Below are positions 37,779 through 46,759 of a stretch of 64,000 bases of DNA, in pieces. Under the pieces are notes generated by a model. The model was given only the letters and a program-made list of their open reading frames with translations, had not been told where the DNA came from and made no database searches. Position 1 is the first letter of the stretch, and each line of letters opens with the position of its first letter. Made by a program: the position numbers and the translations under genes. Origin of the DNA: CAVUFH01 sp963740835 (GTDB taxonomy: Bacteria; Actinomycetota; Acidimicrobiia; IMCC26256; PALSA-610); contig CAVUFH010000004.1 in NCBI GenBank assembly GCA_963740835.1, forward strand, positions 124,001-188,000. The letters run 5' to 3'.

Positions 37779-38774
37779 ATGACTTCGCACCGGGTGGCGG
37801 TGATCGGGGGCGACGGGATCGGGCCCGAGGTGGTCGCGGTCGCGCTCGATGTCGTGCGCGCGAGCGGCGTCCCGCTCGACACCGTCGACTACGACCTCGG
37901 CGGTGCGCGATACCTCCAGACTGGTGAGGTGATGCCCGATTCGGCGCTCGAAGAGTTGCGCGGGTTCGACGCGATCCTGCTCGGCGCGGTCGGCACTCCC
38001 GACGTACCACCGGGTGTCCTCGAGCGGGGCCTGCTGCTGCGGTTGCGGTTCTCGCTCGATCTCTACGTGAACCTGCGCCCCTTCAAGGCGGGCCCGAACC
38101 GGCACAACGACGGCGTCGATTTCTACGTGGTACGTGAGAACACCGAAGGGACGTACGCGGGTGAAGGCGGGTTCCTGCGTCACGGCACACCGCACGAGAT
38201 CGCGACGCAAGGTTCGGTCAACACGCGGCTCGGCGTCGAACGGTGCGTGCGCTTCGCGTTCGCATTGGCACGCTCGCGTGAGCGCCGCCACCTCACGCTG
38301 GTGCACAAGACCAACGTGCTGACGTTCGCGGGTGATCTGTGGCAGCGCACCTTCGACGAGGTCGCGGCCGACTTCTCCTGTGTCGGCACGGCGTACAACC
38401 ACGTCGACGCCGCGTGCATCTACTTCGTGCAGGATCCCGGCCGTTACGACGTGATCGTCACCGACAACCTGTTCGGCGACATCCTCACCGACCTCGGCGG
38501 CGCGATCGCGGGCGGGATCGGGCGGGCGGCGTCCGCCAATCTCAACCCGGCCCGCACCGGGCCGTCGCTGTTCGAGCCCGTGCACGGCTCCGCGCCCGAC
38601 ATCGCGGGCACCGGTACCGCAGATCCCCGGGCGGCAGTCATCTCGGCCGCGATGATGTGTGAGTTCCTCGGCGAGACCGACGCCGCGGCCCGAATCCAGA
38701 AAGCCGTCGAGAATTCCGACGATGTAACCGGTACGACGAAGCAGATCGGCGACGCGATCGCCGCCGCGCTCTAG
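37779..38774 (+). CDS. leuB: 3-isopropylmalate dehydrogenase
   Basis: 331-residue NAD-dependent decarboxylating dehydrogenase, third step of leucine synthesis. [11 protein letters not shown] opens the protein; [26 protein letters not shown] and [20 protein letters not shown] (substrate and Mg Asp residues) are signature segments. The first Arg-rich substrate loop reads [15 protein letters not shown], as in actinobacterial LeuB. ATG 37779 is chosen by family length and by the gaagggag eight bases upstream. First gene of leuB-ilvE-cimA. Probably attenuated through the leader described upstream. Confidence 0.93.
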   Translation: MTSHRVAVIGGDGIGPEVVAVALDVVRASGVPLDTVDYDLGGARYLQTGEVMPDSALEELRGFDAILLGAVGTPDVPPGVLERGLLLRLRFSLDLYVNLRPFKAGPNRHNDGVDFYVVRENTEGTYAGEGGFLRHGTPHEIATQGSVNTRLGVERCVRFAFALARSRERRHLTLVHKTNVLTFAGDLWQRTFDEVAADFSCVGTAYNHVDAACIYFVQDPGRYDVIVTDNLFGDILTDLGGAIAGGIGRAASANLNPARTGPSLFEPVHGSAPDIAGTGTADPRAAVISAAMMCEFLGETDAAARIQKAVENSDDVTGTTKQIGDAIAAAL

Positions 38775-38798
38775 TCGGCCACTACCAGGAGACCAGTC

Positions 38799-39716
38799 AT
38801 GCCGATCACCCCCACCGAGAAGATCTGGATGAACGGGGAGCTGATTCCGTGGGAGGACGCGAAGATCCACGTCCTCACGCACACGCTCCACTACGGCACC
38901 GGGGTGTTCGAGGGCGTACGTGCGTACGAGACCGACGACGGACCGGCCGTTTTTCGGCTCACGGACCACATCGTCCGGCTGTTCGACTCGGCCAAGATCA
39001 TGATGATGGAGCTCCCCTACACGGTCGACGAGATCGTGCAGGCGGTGAAGGACACGGTGCGCTCCACCGGGTTGCCGTCGTGCTACATCCGACCCATCGC
39101 GTACTACGGCTACGGCGAGATGGGACTCAACACGCTGCCGTGCAAGGTCGACGTGACGGTCGCATGCTGGCCATGGGGCGCGTATCTCGGCGACGACGCG
39201 GTCAGCAAGGGCGTGCGCATGAAGATCTCGTCGTGGACGCGCCACGACCACAACACCATGCCGCCGCTCTCGAAGACGACGGGCAACTACGTGAATTCGT
39301 CGCTGGCCAAGGTCGAAGCGCTGAAGGCCGGTTACGACGAGGCGATCATGTTGAACCCCGAAGGCCTCGTGTCCGAGTGCACCGGCGAGAACATCTTCGC
39401 GGCGCGCCGGGGCGTGTTGCTCACGCCGCCGCTCGCGGCGGGGGCGCTGCCGGGGATCACGCAGGACTCGGTGATGACCATCGCGCGTGACCACGGTTAC
39501 GAGATCGCGGTCGACCAGATCTCACGCAGCGACCTCTACGTCGCCGAGGAGATGTTCGTGTGTGGTACCGCGGCCGAGGTGAGCGCGGTGAACTCGGTCG
39601 ACGACCGCGCGATTCCGTGCCCCGGCCCGATGACGAAGACCATCGCGAGCGAATACGCCAAGGCGGTCCGCGGTCAGATCGACAAGTACAAGGACTGGTG
39701 TGAGCATGTCGGCTGA
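38799..39716 (+). CDS. ilvE: Branched-chain amino acid aminotransferase
   Basis: 305-residue fold-type IV PLP enzyme making the last transamination in Val, Ile and Leu synthesis. WMNGELIPWEDAKIHVLTHT and LHYGTGVFEGVRAYE are the N-terminal signature, the PLP Lys lies in KTTGNYVNSSLAK-type context, and the YDEAIMLNPEGLVSECTGEN segment plus GTAAEVSAV complete the site. ATG 38799 has aggaga nearby. It overlaps cimA by 11 bases, so they are coupled. Confidence 0.94.
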   Translation: MPITPTEKIWMNGELIPWEDAKIHVLTHTLHYGTGVFEGVRAYETDDGPAVFRLTDHIVRLFDSAKIMMMELPYTVDEIVQAVKDTVRSTGLPSCYIRPIAYYGYGEMGLNTLPCKVDVTVACWPWGAYLGDDAVSKGVRMKISSWTRHDHNTMPPLSKTTGNYVNSSLAKVEALKAGYDEAIMLNPEGLVSECTGENIFAARRGVLLTPPLAAGALPGITQDSVMTIARDHGYEIAVDQISRSDLYVAEEMFVCGTAAEVSAVNSVDDRAIPCPGPMTKTIASEYAKAVRGQIDKYKDWCEHVG

Positions 39717-41361
39717 CGGGGACGTAGACGCAGCGGCGAGCGCCAGCGAGCCTCACAGCAAGCGGTCCGTAGAGATATACGACACGACGCTGCGCGATGG
39801 GTCGCAGCTCGAAGGGATCTCGCTCACCGTCGAGGACAAGCTGCGAATCGCCGAGCAGCTCGACTACCTCGGCGTCGACTACATCGAGGCGGGCTGGCCC
39901 GGCGCGAACCCGAAGGACGACGAGCTGTTCCGGCGCGCGCCCGCCGAGCTGCAACTCGCAGCGAGCACGCTCGTCGCGTTCGGGTCGACCCGACGGGTGA
40001 AGGGCAAGGTCGACAGCGACGACACACTGCGGCACCTGGTCGAGGCGAACGTCGGGACGGTGTGCATCGTCGGCAAGTCATGGGACTACCACGTCCTCGA
40101 AGCGCTCGGCACGACGCTCGACGAAGGAGTTGCGATGGTGCGCGACTCCGTCGAGTTCCTGCGCGGCGCGGGCATGGCCGTGCTCTTCGACGCCGAGCAC
40201 TTCTTCGACGGCTACGCGCGCAACCCGGAGTTCGCGCTGCGCGTGCTCGAAGGCGCGGTCCAAGCGGGCGCGTTCCGTCTGGTGCTGTGCGACACGAACG
40301 GTGGTGCGCTGCCGCACGATGTCGAACGGGTCGTCGCCGAGGTCGTCGCGTACTTCGGGAGCGACGTCGGGGTCGCCGTGCACCTCCATGACGACGGCGG
40401 CACCGGTGTCGCCAACGCGCTCGCGGGTGTCCGCGGGGGCGCGGTCCAGGTGCAGGGCACGATCAACGGCTACGGCGAGCGCACCGGGAATTGCAATCTC
40501 ACGACGATCATCCCGAACCTGACGCTGAAGATGGGGATCGAGACGATCCCGCGTGATCGACTCGAGAGGCTGACGCCCGTTGCGCACCACATCGCCGAGC
40601 TCGTCAACATGCCGCTGAACGCGCAGGCACCGTACGTTGGGCATTCCGCGTTCGCGCACAAGGCGGGATTGCACACGAGCGCGATCGCGAAGCGGCCCGA
40701 CGCGTACGAGCATGTGCAACCCGATGTCGTCGGCAACGGGACGCGTTTCGTCGTCTCGGAGCTGGCCGGGCGTTCGACCCTTGTGCTGAAGGCCAAGGAG
40801 CTCGGGCTCGAGCTCGACGGTCCGCAACTCTCCGAGGTCGTCGAACAGCTCAAGCTGCTCGAGCACGAGGGCTACCACTTCGAGGTCGCCGACGGCTCGC
40901 TCGAGTTGCTGATGCGCCGCATCGGCGGCTGGCGACCCGACTGGTTCGAGGTCGAGTCGTTCCGTGTCATCACCGACGATCGCCGCGGTGTCGATACGCT
41001 CACGGGCGAGACGCAGGCGACGGTGATGACCGAAGCGACGGTCAAGCTCCACGTCGAGGGTGAGCGCCACATCGCCACTGAAGAGGGTAACGGTCCGGTG
41101 AACGCGCTCGACCGCGCGGTGAGGAGTGCGCTCAACGGCCGGTTCCCCGCGCTCGAGCGAGTGCATCTCACCGACTACAAGGTGCGCGTCCTCGACACGA
41201 ACAAGGGCACCGGCGCGGTGACGCGGGTGCTGATCGACTCGACCGACGGTGACGCCACGTGGACCACGATCGGTGTCAACGAGAACATCATCGAAGCCTC
41301 GTGGCAGGCGCTGCTCGATTCGATCCACTACGGCCTGCTCCGCGCCCAGGGCAGCCAGTAG
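39706..41361 (+). CDS. cimA: (R)-citramalate synthase
   Basis: 551-residue LeuA-related synthase that joins pyruvate and acetyl-CoA to citramalate, feeding the threonine-independent route to 2-oxobutyrate and isoleucine. IYDTTLRDGSQLEGISL opens the barrel, HLHDDGGTGVANALAGV and QGTINGYGERTGNCNL carry metal and substrate residues, HAFGHKAG-type GHSAFAHKAGLHTSAI is present, and a C-terminal regulatory domain extends from about 420. The GSQLEG variant in place of the LeuA GEQSPG signature and the overall length mark CimA. ATG 39706 overlaps ilvE. Its operon with leuB and ilvE, plus a Val/Ile/Leu leader, fits joint control of branched-chain synthesis. Confidence 0.92.
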   Translation: MSADGDVDAAASASEPHSKRSVEIYDTTLRDGSQLEGISLTVEDKLRIAEQLDYLGVDYIEAGWPGANPKDDELFRRAPAELQLAASTLVAFGSTRRVKGKVDSDDTLRHLVEANVGTVCIVGKSWDYHVLEALGTTLDEGVAMVRDSVEFLRGAGMAVLFDAEHFFDGYARNPEFALRVLEGAVQAGAFRLVLCDTNGGALPHDVERVVAEVVAYFGSDVGVAVHLHDDGGTGVANALAGVRGGAVQVQGTINGYGERTGNCNLTTIIPNLTLKMGIETIPRDRLERLTPVAHHIAELVNMPLNAQAPYVGHSAFAHKAGLHTSAIAKRPDAYEHVQPDVVGNGTRFVVSELAGRSTLVLKAKELGLELDGPQLSEVVEQLKLLEHEGYHFEVADGSLELLMRRIGGWRPDWFEVESFRVITDDRRGVDTLTGETQATVMTEATVKLHVEGERHIATEEGNGPVNALDRAVRSALNGRFPALERVHLTDYKVRVLDTNKGTGAVTRVLIDSTDGDATWTTIGVNENIIEASWQALLDSIHYGLLRAQGSQ

Positions 41362-41371
41362 CGTTCGGGGC

Positions 41372-41932
41372 GTGCCGACCGATCCGTTCGTTCCTGCCGA
41401 CCCCGCTGACCTGCCCCGCCAGCAACAGAACCTGCCGCCGGGCACCGCGCTCCCGCCGGCCCGGCGGTGGCGGTCCGACCGCCCCGGTGACCTGGAATCG
41501 GCATCGCCGCAGGGTGGGCTGTTCGGCAACCCCGGCCCGAACGTCGGCTTCGCCTACACGCTCGCCGAGCACGTCGTCGATCGCATCGTGCTCGCCGAAC
41601 ACGAGGACCTGCACGATGTGATTCCGGTGATCGCCGAGATCGCAGGGCGCCGCGCCGCGCTCTTCGGCCGCGCGCCGGTCATCCACGACGTCGAGGTCGC
41701 GCTGAACATCCTCGGCTACGACGGCAGCGCCGATCCGGCGTTCGCCCGTGCTCGCGCGCTGCTCGTGCACGAAGCCGGGCACTCGTACTACCGGCGACGC
41801 GCAATCGTCGAAGCGGTCCCCGAGGCGCTGCTTCGCCGGCCGCCGGGTGAGATCGACAGGGCGGTGTACGAGTGGCGGCGGACGATCACCGAGGGTCAGT
41901 TCCCCGAGCTGGCCCGCCAACCGACGATGTAG
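41372..41932 (+). CDS. Conserved hypothetical protein with an HEAGH motif
   Basis: 186-residue protein of unknown function. The N-terminus is Pro/Gln-rich (PRQQQNLPPGTALPPARR), followed by GLFGNPGPNVGFAYTL, a helical region (VVDRIVLAEHEDLHDVIPVI) and LVHEAGHSYYRRRAIVEA. HEAGH fits the HExxH zinc-metalloprotease pattern, but no signal peptide and no clear third ligand are seen, so peptidase activity is only a possibility. GTG 41372 lies 10 bases after cimA, and the acyl-CoA dehydrogenase gene starts 12 bases after its end, so it is embedded in a co-directional run. Confidence 0.6.
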   Translation: MPTDPFVPADPADLPRQQQNLPPGTALPPARRWRSDRPGDLESASPQGGLFGNPGPNVGFAYTLAEHVVDRIVLAEHEDLHDVIPVIAEIAGRRAALFGRAPVIHDVEVALNILGYDGSADPAFARARALLVHEAGHSYYRRRAIVEAVPEALLRRPPGEIDRAVYEWRRTITEGQFPELARQPTM

Positions 41933-41944
41933 CACGGCAAGCTG

Positions 41945-43090
41945 ATGAGCGCGTTCGAGCTGTCCGACGAGTACGAGGCGTTGCGCGAGTCGGTGCGCCG
42001 CCTCGCCGAGACGTCGATCGCGCCGAACGCGGCGGCGACCGACGAGTCCGAGGAGTTCCCCCGGGCAAGCTGGGATGCGTGGCGGGCGGCCGGCTTCGCG
42101 GGTCTGGCGTTCCCGGAAAAGTACGGCGGCCAGGGCGGCGGCATCCTGGCCCATGCGATCTGCGTCGAGGAGGTCGCGCGTGTGTGCGCGTCCTCGTCGC
42201 TCTTCGTGATCATCTCGAAGCTGGCGATGACGCCACTCCTCGATCATGGCTCGGACGACTTGAACGAGCGCTACGTCGCGCCGGTGGCGGCCGGCGAGGC
42301 CCAGGCGTCGTATTGCCTCTCCGAAGCCGACGCGGGCAGCGATGTCGCCGGGATGAAGACTCGCGCGGTGCGCGATGGCGACGACTACGTGCTCAACGGG
42401 CACAAGATGTGGATCACCGGCGCCGGTGTCTCCGACTTCTACACCGTGTTCGCCAAGACCGATCCGACCGCGGGACATCGCGGCATGAGCGTGTTCGTCG
42501 TCGAGTCGAGCTTCCCTGGCTTCTCGGTCGGCAAGCTCGAACACAAGATGGGTGTGCGCGGTTCGCCGACCGGCGAGATCGCCCTCGACGACTGCATCGT
42601 GCCCGCCGCCAACCTGGTCGGTGAGGAAGGGGCAGGATTCGAGTACGCGATGGGCGCGCTCGACCGTTCGCGACCGCTCGTGGGCGCGCAGGCGCTCGGC
42701 ATCGCGCAAGGTGCGCTCGACCTCGCGCTCCAGTACGTGAAGGACCGCAAGCAGTTCAACCGCCCGATCGCGGAGTTCCAAGGTCTGCAGTTCATGCTCG
42801 CCGACATGGCCACGCAGGTCGACGCCGCCCGTCTCCTCGTCTACCGAGCCTGCGCCCGCCTCGACGACGGTCGGACCGACACTGCGATCTCGTCGTCGAT
42901 GGGTAAACTCTTCGCGGCCGACACCGCGATGCGCGTCGCGACCGACTGCGTCCAGCTGCTCGGTGGCATCGGGTACACCAAGGAACTGCCCGCCGAGCGG
43001 TTCATGCGCGACGCCAAGATCACGCAGATCTACGAGGGCACCAACCAGATCCAACGCATCGTCGTCGCGAAACGGCTGCTCGAGGGCTGA
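41945..43090 (+). CDS. Acyl-CoA dehydrogenase (short/medium-chain type)
   Basis: 381-residue FAD-dependent dehydrogenase. YCLSEADAGSDVAGMKTRA, MWITGAG and KMGVRGSPTGEIALDD bind FAD and substrate. The catalytic Glu lies in QIYEGTNQIQR at the C-terminus, the standard position, unlike the two dehydrogenases at 10.9-13.2 kb. DRKQFNRPIAEFQGLQFMLADM is another family segment. Likely a beta-oxidation or branched-chain acyl-CoA step. ATG 41945. Confidence 0.88.
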   Translation: MSAFELSDEYEALRESVRRLAETSIAPNAAATDESEEFPRASWDAWRAAGFAGLAFPEKYGGQGGGILAHAICVEEVARVCASSSLFVIISKLAMTPLLDHGSDDLNERYVAPVAAGEAQASYCLSEADAGSDVAGMKTRAVRDGDDYVLNGHKMWITGAGVSDFYTVFAKTDPTAGHRGMSVFVVESSFPGFSVGKLEHKMGVRGSPTGEIALDDCIVPAANLVGEEGAGFEYAMGALDRSRPLVGAQALGIAQGALDLALQYVKDRKQFNRPIAEFQGLQFMLADMATQVDAARLLVYRACARLDDGRTDTAISSSMGKLFAADTAMRVATDCVQLLGGIGYTKELPAERFMRDAKITQIYEGTNQIQRIVVAKRLLEG

Positions 43091-43093
43091 CGC

Positions 43094-44431
43094 ATGACCA
43101 TCCGCTACGCGTGGAGCGGAAAGCAGCACCTCGCGTACGAGACGCGCGGCGACGGACCGTTGGACATGCTGCACCTCACGGGATTCATTCTCCCGATCGA
43201 CGCACTCGACGAGGAACCGCACGTGGCGCGGTTCTACCGGCGCCTCACCTCCTTCGCGCGTCTGATCCATTACGACCCGCGCGGGATCGGCTTGTCGGAT
43301 CCGGTCGACGCGAGCTATCCCAACACGGTCGCGAGTGCCGCCATTGACGCGGTCGCGGTGCTGGACGCGGTCCAGGTCGATCGCGTCGCGGTCGTCGGGT
43401 GGGGTGCCGCGGGCTCCATCGCGATCGAGATCGCGGCCAGCTACCCGGAGCGCGTCTCGGCCCTCGTCGTGGGCAACACCTTCGCGCGGCTCACGAGCAC
43501 GACCGACTACCCCGAGGGCGTCCCACCTGACCTCATCGAGGGATTCTTGCGCGACAATCCCGATCCCGACGCCGAATGGAACATCGAAGGCGCCGATGAC
43601 CTTCGGTTGTTCGCCCCGACTCTTGCCGGCGACACCCGGTTCCGCGACTGGGTGCAACGGTCGTCGCGGCGCGGCGCCAGCCCGTCGAGCGCTCGATCGT
43701 TCCTCGTGCTCACGACGGGCGCGGATGTGCGCGACCGGCTCGGCAAGGTGCGTGTCCCGACGCTGGTGCTCCACAACGCGGACAACCGGTTCACGCCACG
43801 CCGCCTGGGTCGATACGTCGCGGCGCACATCCCGTCGGCACGATTCGTGCTTGTTCCCGGCGCCGATCACATGCCATGGGCCGGCAGCGCCGACGCGCTG
43901 CTCGACGAGGTGCAGGAGTTCCTCACCGGACATCGCGAAGGGTCCGGCGACCGCGTGCTCACCACCGTCGTCTTCACCGACATCGTGGACTCGACCCAAC
44001 GTGCGGCCGGGATGGGCGACGCGGCCTGGCGGGGCGAGCTGGACGCGCACGACGCGATCGTGCGGGCCGAACTGGACCGCTTCGGCGGCCGTGAGGTCAA
44101 CACGACGGGCGATGGGTTCGTCGCCGCGTTCGATGTCCCGACCGCGGCCGTGCGGGGTGCCCTCGCGATCGTCCGATCGGCCCAGGCCGCGGGCTTCGCG
44201 TTGCGCGCCGGTGTTCATACCGGCGAGTGCGAGCGGCGCGGCGACGATCTCGCCGGGCTCGCAGTGCACATCGCGGCGCGCGTCGCGGCCCACGCCGGCG
44301 CGCAGGAGGTCCTCGTCTCGCGCACGGTCAGCGACGTGATCGCCGGTTCCGGCCTGGTGCTCGAACCGCGCGGCGAGCACGAGCTGAAAGGCCTCGACCA
44401 GCGGTGGGAGCTGTTCGCCGCACAGCCCTGA
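43094..44431 (+). CDS. Alpha/beta-hydrolase fused to a class III adenylate/guanylate cyclase domain
   Basis: 445-residue two-domain protein. Residues 1-280 form an alpha/beta-hydrolase fold, and residues about 287-445 a class III nucleotide cyclase domain. Cyclase metal ligands are visible as VVFTDIVDST (Asp296) and TGDGFVAAF (Asp340); the transition-state region reads GLAVHIAARV, with His where Asn is usual. In the hydrolase the nucleophile elbow reads VVGWGAAGS, with Gly104 where GxSxG would have Ser, while the late His segment GADHMPW is kept. The hydrolase half is therefore probably a ligand-binding sensor rather than an enzyme. It follows the acyl-CoA dehydrogenase gene by three bases. 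Confidence 0.82.
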   Translation: MTIRYAWSGKQHLAYETRGDGPLDMLHLTGFILPIDALDEEPHVARFYRRLTSFARLIHYDPRGIGLSDPVDASYPNTVASAAIDAVAVLDAVQVDRVAVVGWGAAGSIAIEIAASYPERVSALVVGNTFARLTSTTDYPEGVPPDLIEGFLRDNPDPDAEWNIEGADDLRLFAPTLAGDTRFRDWVQRSSRRGASPSSARSFLVLTTGADVRDRLGKVRVPTLVLHNADNRFTPRRLGRYVAAHIPSARFVLVPGADHMPWAGSADALLDEVQEFLTGHREGSGDRVLTTVVFTDIVDSTQRAAGMGDAAWRGELDAHDAIVRAELDRFGGREVNTTGDGFVAAFDVPTAAVRGALAIVRSAQAAGFALRAGVHTGECERRGDDLAGLAVHIAARVAAHAGAQEVLVSRTVSDVIAGSGLVLEPRGEHELKGLDQRWELFAAQP

Positions 44432-44465
44432 GTTCGGCTCCGCCCGCCCGTAAACTCGGCGGACC

Positions 44466-45893
44466 ATGAGCGACGTCCGCGTCAGGTTCTCGCCCGCGCC
44501 GACGGGCTTCCTCCACATCGGGAACGCCCGGACGGTGCTGTTCAATTGGTTGCACGCGCGCCACACGGACGGCACGTTCATCCTGCGCATCGAGGACACC
44601 GACGTCGCCCGCTCGACGCAGGAGGCGGTTGCGCAGATCCAGCTCGTCCTGCAGTGGCTCGGCTTGCACTGGGACGAAGGACCGGTCTTCCAGAGCCATC
44701 GGTTCGAGACGTACCTCGCCGCCGCCGACCGTCTCCTCGCCGCGGGCGACGCGTACGAATGCTTCTGCACCGAGGAAGAGCTGAAGGCGCGCAACGACGA
44801 GGCAACGAAAGCCGGACAGCGGCCGGGGTACGACGGGCGTTGCCGCGACCTCACGCCGGCCGAGCGCGACGCGCGCCGGTCCGAAGATCGGGCGGGTTCG
44901 ATCCGGTTCCGCACCCCTGATTCCGGGCGCAGCATGTTCGTGGACGCGATCCGCGGTGAGGTCGCGGTCGACTGGTCGACGATCTCCGACTTCGTCATCG
45001 TTCGTTCCAACGGCACACCGGTGTTCTTCCTCGCGAACGCGGTCGACGACATCGACATGGGCATCACGCACGTCCTGCGCGGCGAGGACCTGATCGACTC
45101 GACGCACCGCGTGCTCGCACTCCGGCGCGCCCTCGGCGTCGACGAGCAACCCGTGTACGCGCACCTGCCGCTGATCGTCGGACCGGGCGGCGCCAAGTTC
45201 TCGAAGCGGCACGGCGCGGTGTCGGTCGAGGAGTACCAGGAGCAGGGTTTCCTCGCGGCCGCGATCGTCAACTACCTCGCGCTGCTCGGCTGGGCGCCCG
45301 AGGATGGCCGGGAGGTCCTCGATCGCGACGAGCTCGTCGCCGAATTCGATCTCGGACGCGTGAACCACTCCGCCGCCGCGTTCGACGCGCAGAAGCTCGA
45401 GTGGATGAACGCCGAGCACATCCGCCGGCTCCCGGTGGAAGAGCTCGCGGGGGAGACGTTGCGGTTCGCCCAGGCCCGCTACGGCGACCGGTTCGACATC
45501 CGCACCTTCGAAGCGGCGGTGAAGCTCGCGCAGGAACGCTCCACCACGCTCGTGCAGATCGCCGAGCAGGCCGCGTTCCTGTTCGTGCCCGACGCCGAGT
45601 TCGAGATCGACGCCGACGCGGTCGACGCGGTTCGGAAGCTCGATCGGGTCGACGACCTGGTGGCTGCCGCGATCGAGCACATCGAGCGCTGCGAGTGGAC
45701 GCACGACGGCATCGACCTGCGGCCGGTCGTCGACGCGCTCGAGCTGAAGCGAAAGACCGCGATGAAGGCGTTGTACGCCGCTATCACCGGCCGTACGGCG
45801 GGGTTGCCGCTGTTCGAGTCGATCGAGATGCTCGGACGTGAGTCTGCGCTCACGCGGCTCCGACGTGCACGCGAGCGGTTCGCCGCGGAATGA
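44466..45893 (+). CDS. gltX: Glutamyl-tRNA synthetase
   Basis: 475-residue class I aminoacyl-tRNA synthetase. The HIGH motif is HIGNARTVLFNWLHAR, the KMSKS loop is KFSKRHGA, and LRIEDTDVARS and VLRGEDLIDSTHR are further signatures; the C-terminal helical anticodon-binding domain is complete. It may be non-discriminating, since actinobacteria commonly make Gln-tRNA by transamidation. A tRNA-Gln and a tRNA-Glu gene lie just downstream, after one intervening gene. Confidence 0.95.
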   Translation: MSDVRVRFSPAPTGFLHIGNARTVLFNWLHARHTDGTFILRIEDTDVARSTQEAVAQIQLVLQWLGLHWDEGPVFQSHRFETYLAAADRLLAAGDAYECFCTEEELKARNDEATKAGQRPGYDGRCRDLTPAERDARRSEDRAGSIRFRTPDSGRSMFVDAIRGEVAVDWSTISDFVIVRSNGTPVFFLANAVDDIDMGITHVLRGEDLIDSTHRVLALRRALGVDEQPVYAHLPLIVGPGGAKFSKRHGAVSVEEYQEQGFLAAAIVNYLALLGWAPEDGREVLDRDELVAEFDLGRVNHSAAAFDAQKLEWMNAEHIRRLPVEELAGETLRFAQARYGDRFDIRTFEAAVKLAQERSTTLVQIAEQAAFLFVPDAEFEIDADAVDAVRKLDRVDDLVAAAIEHIERCEWTHDGIDLRPVVDALELKRKTAMKALYAAITGRTAGLPLFESIEMLGRESALTRLRRARERFAAE

Positions 45894-46561
45894 GGCTCGC
45901 GTTCAAGATCGTCTGGCGGACCGCGCTGGCGCTCTTCACGATCGTGTTCGTGTACTTCGCCGTCACGTTCTTCCAGGTGTGGCGGACCGCGCGGAAGGAC
46001 GCGGCGCGTCCGTCCGACGCGATCGTGGTGCTCGGCGCCGCGCAGTACGACGGCCGGCCGTCGCCCGTGCTCGCGGCCCGCCTCGACCACGCGCTCGAGC
46101 TGTACCGAGCCGGGATTGCGCCGATCATCGTCGTCACCGGAGGACGCCAGGAGGGTGATCGGTTCACCGAAGCGACCGCGGGCGCGACGTACCTGCACGA
46201 ACACGGAGTGCCGGACACCGCGATCCTGCGCGAGACGAGCGGGCGTTCTTCGTGGCAGTCGCTCGCGGCCGCGGCCCACTTCCTGAAAGCGCGAAACCAG
46301 ACCCGGGTCGTGCTCGTCTCGGATCCGTATCACGCGGCCCGCATCGACGACATCGCCGAAGAGGTCGGCCTCGACGCGGTGACGTCACCCACGACCACCA
46401 GTCCGATCTCGGGTGCGGGCGAGTGGCGCCGCTTCGGAACCGAGACACTGCGAGTCGGCGCCGGCCGCCTGTTCGGCTACCGCCGGCTCGAGCAAGGTCG
46501 GGAGATGGGAAAGGTGGTGCCCGGACTCGGTATGCTGATTCCTCCTTCGGGGGTGGTGTAA
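45890..46561 (+). CDS. DUF218 / YdcF-SanA-like membrane protein
   Basis: 223-residue protein with one N-terminal membrane anchor (TALALFTIVFVYFAVTFF) and a DUF218 domain: DAIVVLGAAQYDGRPSPVLAARL, APIIVVTGGRQEGD, ETSGRSSWQSLAAA and VVLVSDPYHAARI. Homologues act in envelope biogenesis or vancomycin sensitivity; exact reaction unknown. ATG 45890 overlaps the gltX stop (ATGA). Its 3' end runs 15 bases into the tRNA-Gln gene: the stop TAA lies in the tRNA D-arm region. Confidence 0.75.
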   Translation: MRLAFKIVWRTALALFTIVFVYFAVTFFQVWRTARKDAARPSDAIVVLGAAQYDGRPSPVLAARLDHALELYRAGIAPIIVVTGGRQEGDRFTEATAGATYLHEHGVPDTAILRETSGRSSWQSLAAAAHFLKARNQTRVVLVSDPYHAARIDDIAEEVGLDAVTSPTTTSPISGAGEWRRFGTETLRVGAGRLFGYRRLEQGREMGKVVPGLGMLIPPSGVV

Positions 46562-46618
46562 TCGGCAACACAACAGGTTCTGGTCCTGTATTTGGGGGTT
46601 CGAGTCCTCCCCCCCGAG
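46547..46618 (+). tRNA. tRNA-Gln (CTG anticodon)
   Basis: 72-nt cloverleaf. Acceptor TCGGGGG pairs with CCCCCGA (46611-46617); the D-arm starts GTGT and closes ACAC; anticodon stem ACAGG/CCTGT has loop TTCTGGT with anticodon CTG; the T arm GGGGG-TTCGAGT-CCTCC has one G-U pair. CCA is not encoded. Its first 15 bases overlap the 3' end of the DUF218 gene. Confidence 0.93.
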
Positions 46619-46633
46619 CGCAATCGCACACAA

Positions 46634-46708
46634 GCCCCGTTGGTGTAGACGGCCTAACACGCCACCCTCTCAAGGTGGAGACCACGGGTTCGAATCCCGT
46701 ACGGGGTG
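46634..46708 (+). tRNA. tRNA-Glu (CTC anticodon)
   Basis: 75-nt cloverleaf. Acceptor GCCCCGT pairs with ACGGGGT (G-U at the first pair); anticodon stem CCACC/GGTGG has loop CTCTCAA with anticodon CTC; the T arm carries GGTTCGAATCCCG. CCA is not encoded. It is 15 bases after tRNA-Gln and probably shares its transcript. Confidence 0.94.
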
Positions 46709-46759
46709 CTCACCACTTCTTCCCCCTGTAGATCGACCGTGACGCCCGAACTCGGGCGC

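Noticed and set aside
41288..45271. 1,327-codon minus-strand frame opposite the acyl-CoA dehydrogenase, cyclase and gltX genes
   Set aside because: It is a GC-driven shadow of well-supported plus-strand genes, Arg/His-rich and without recognisable domains.
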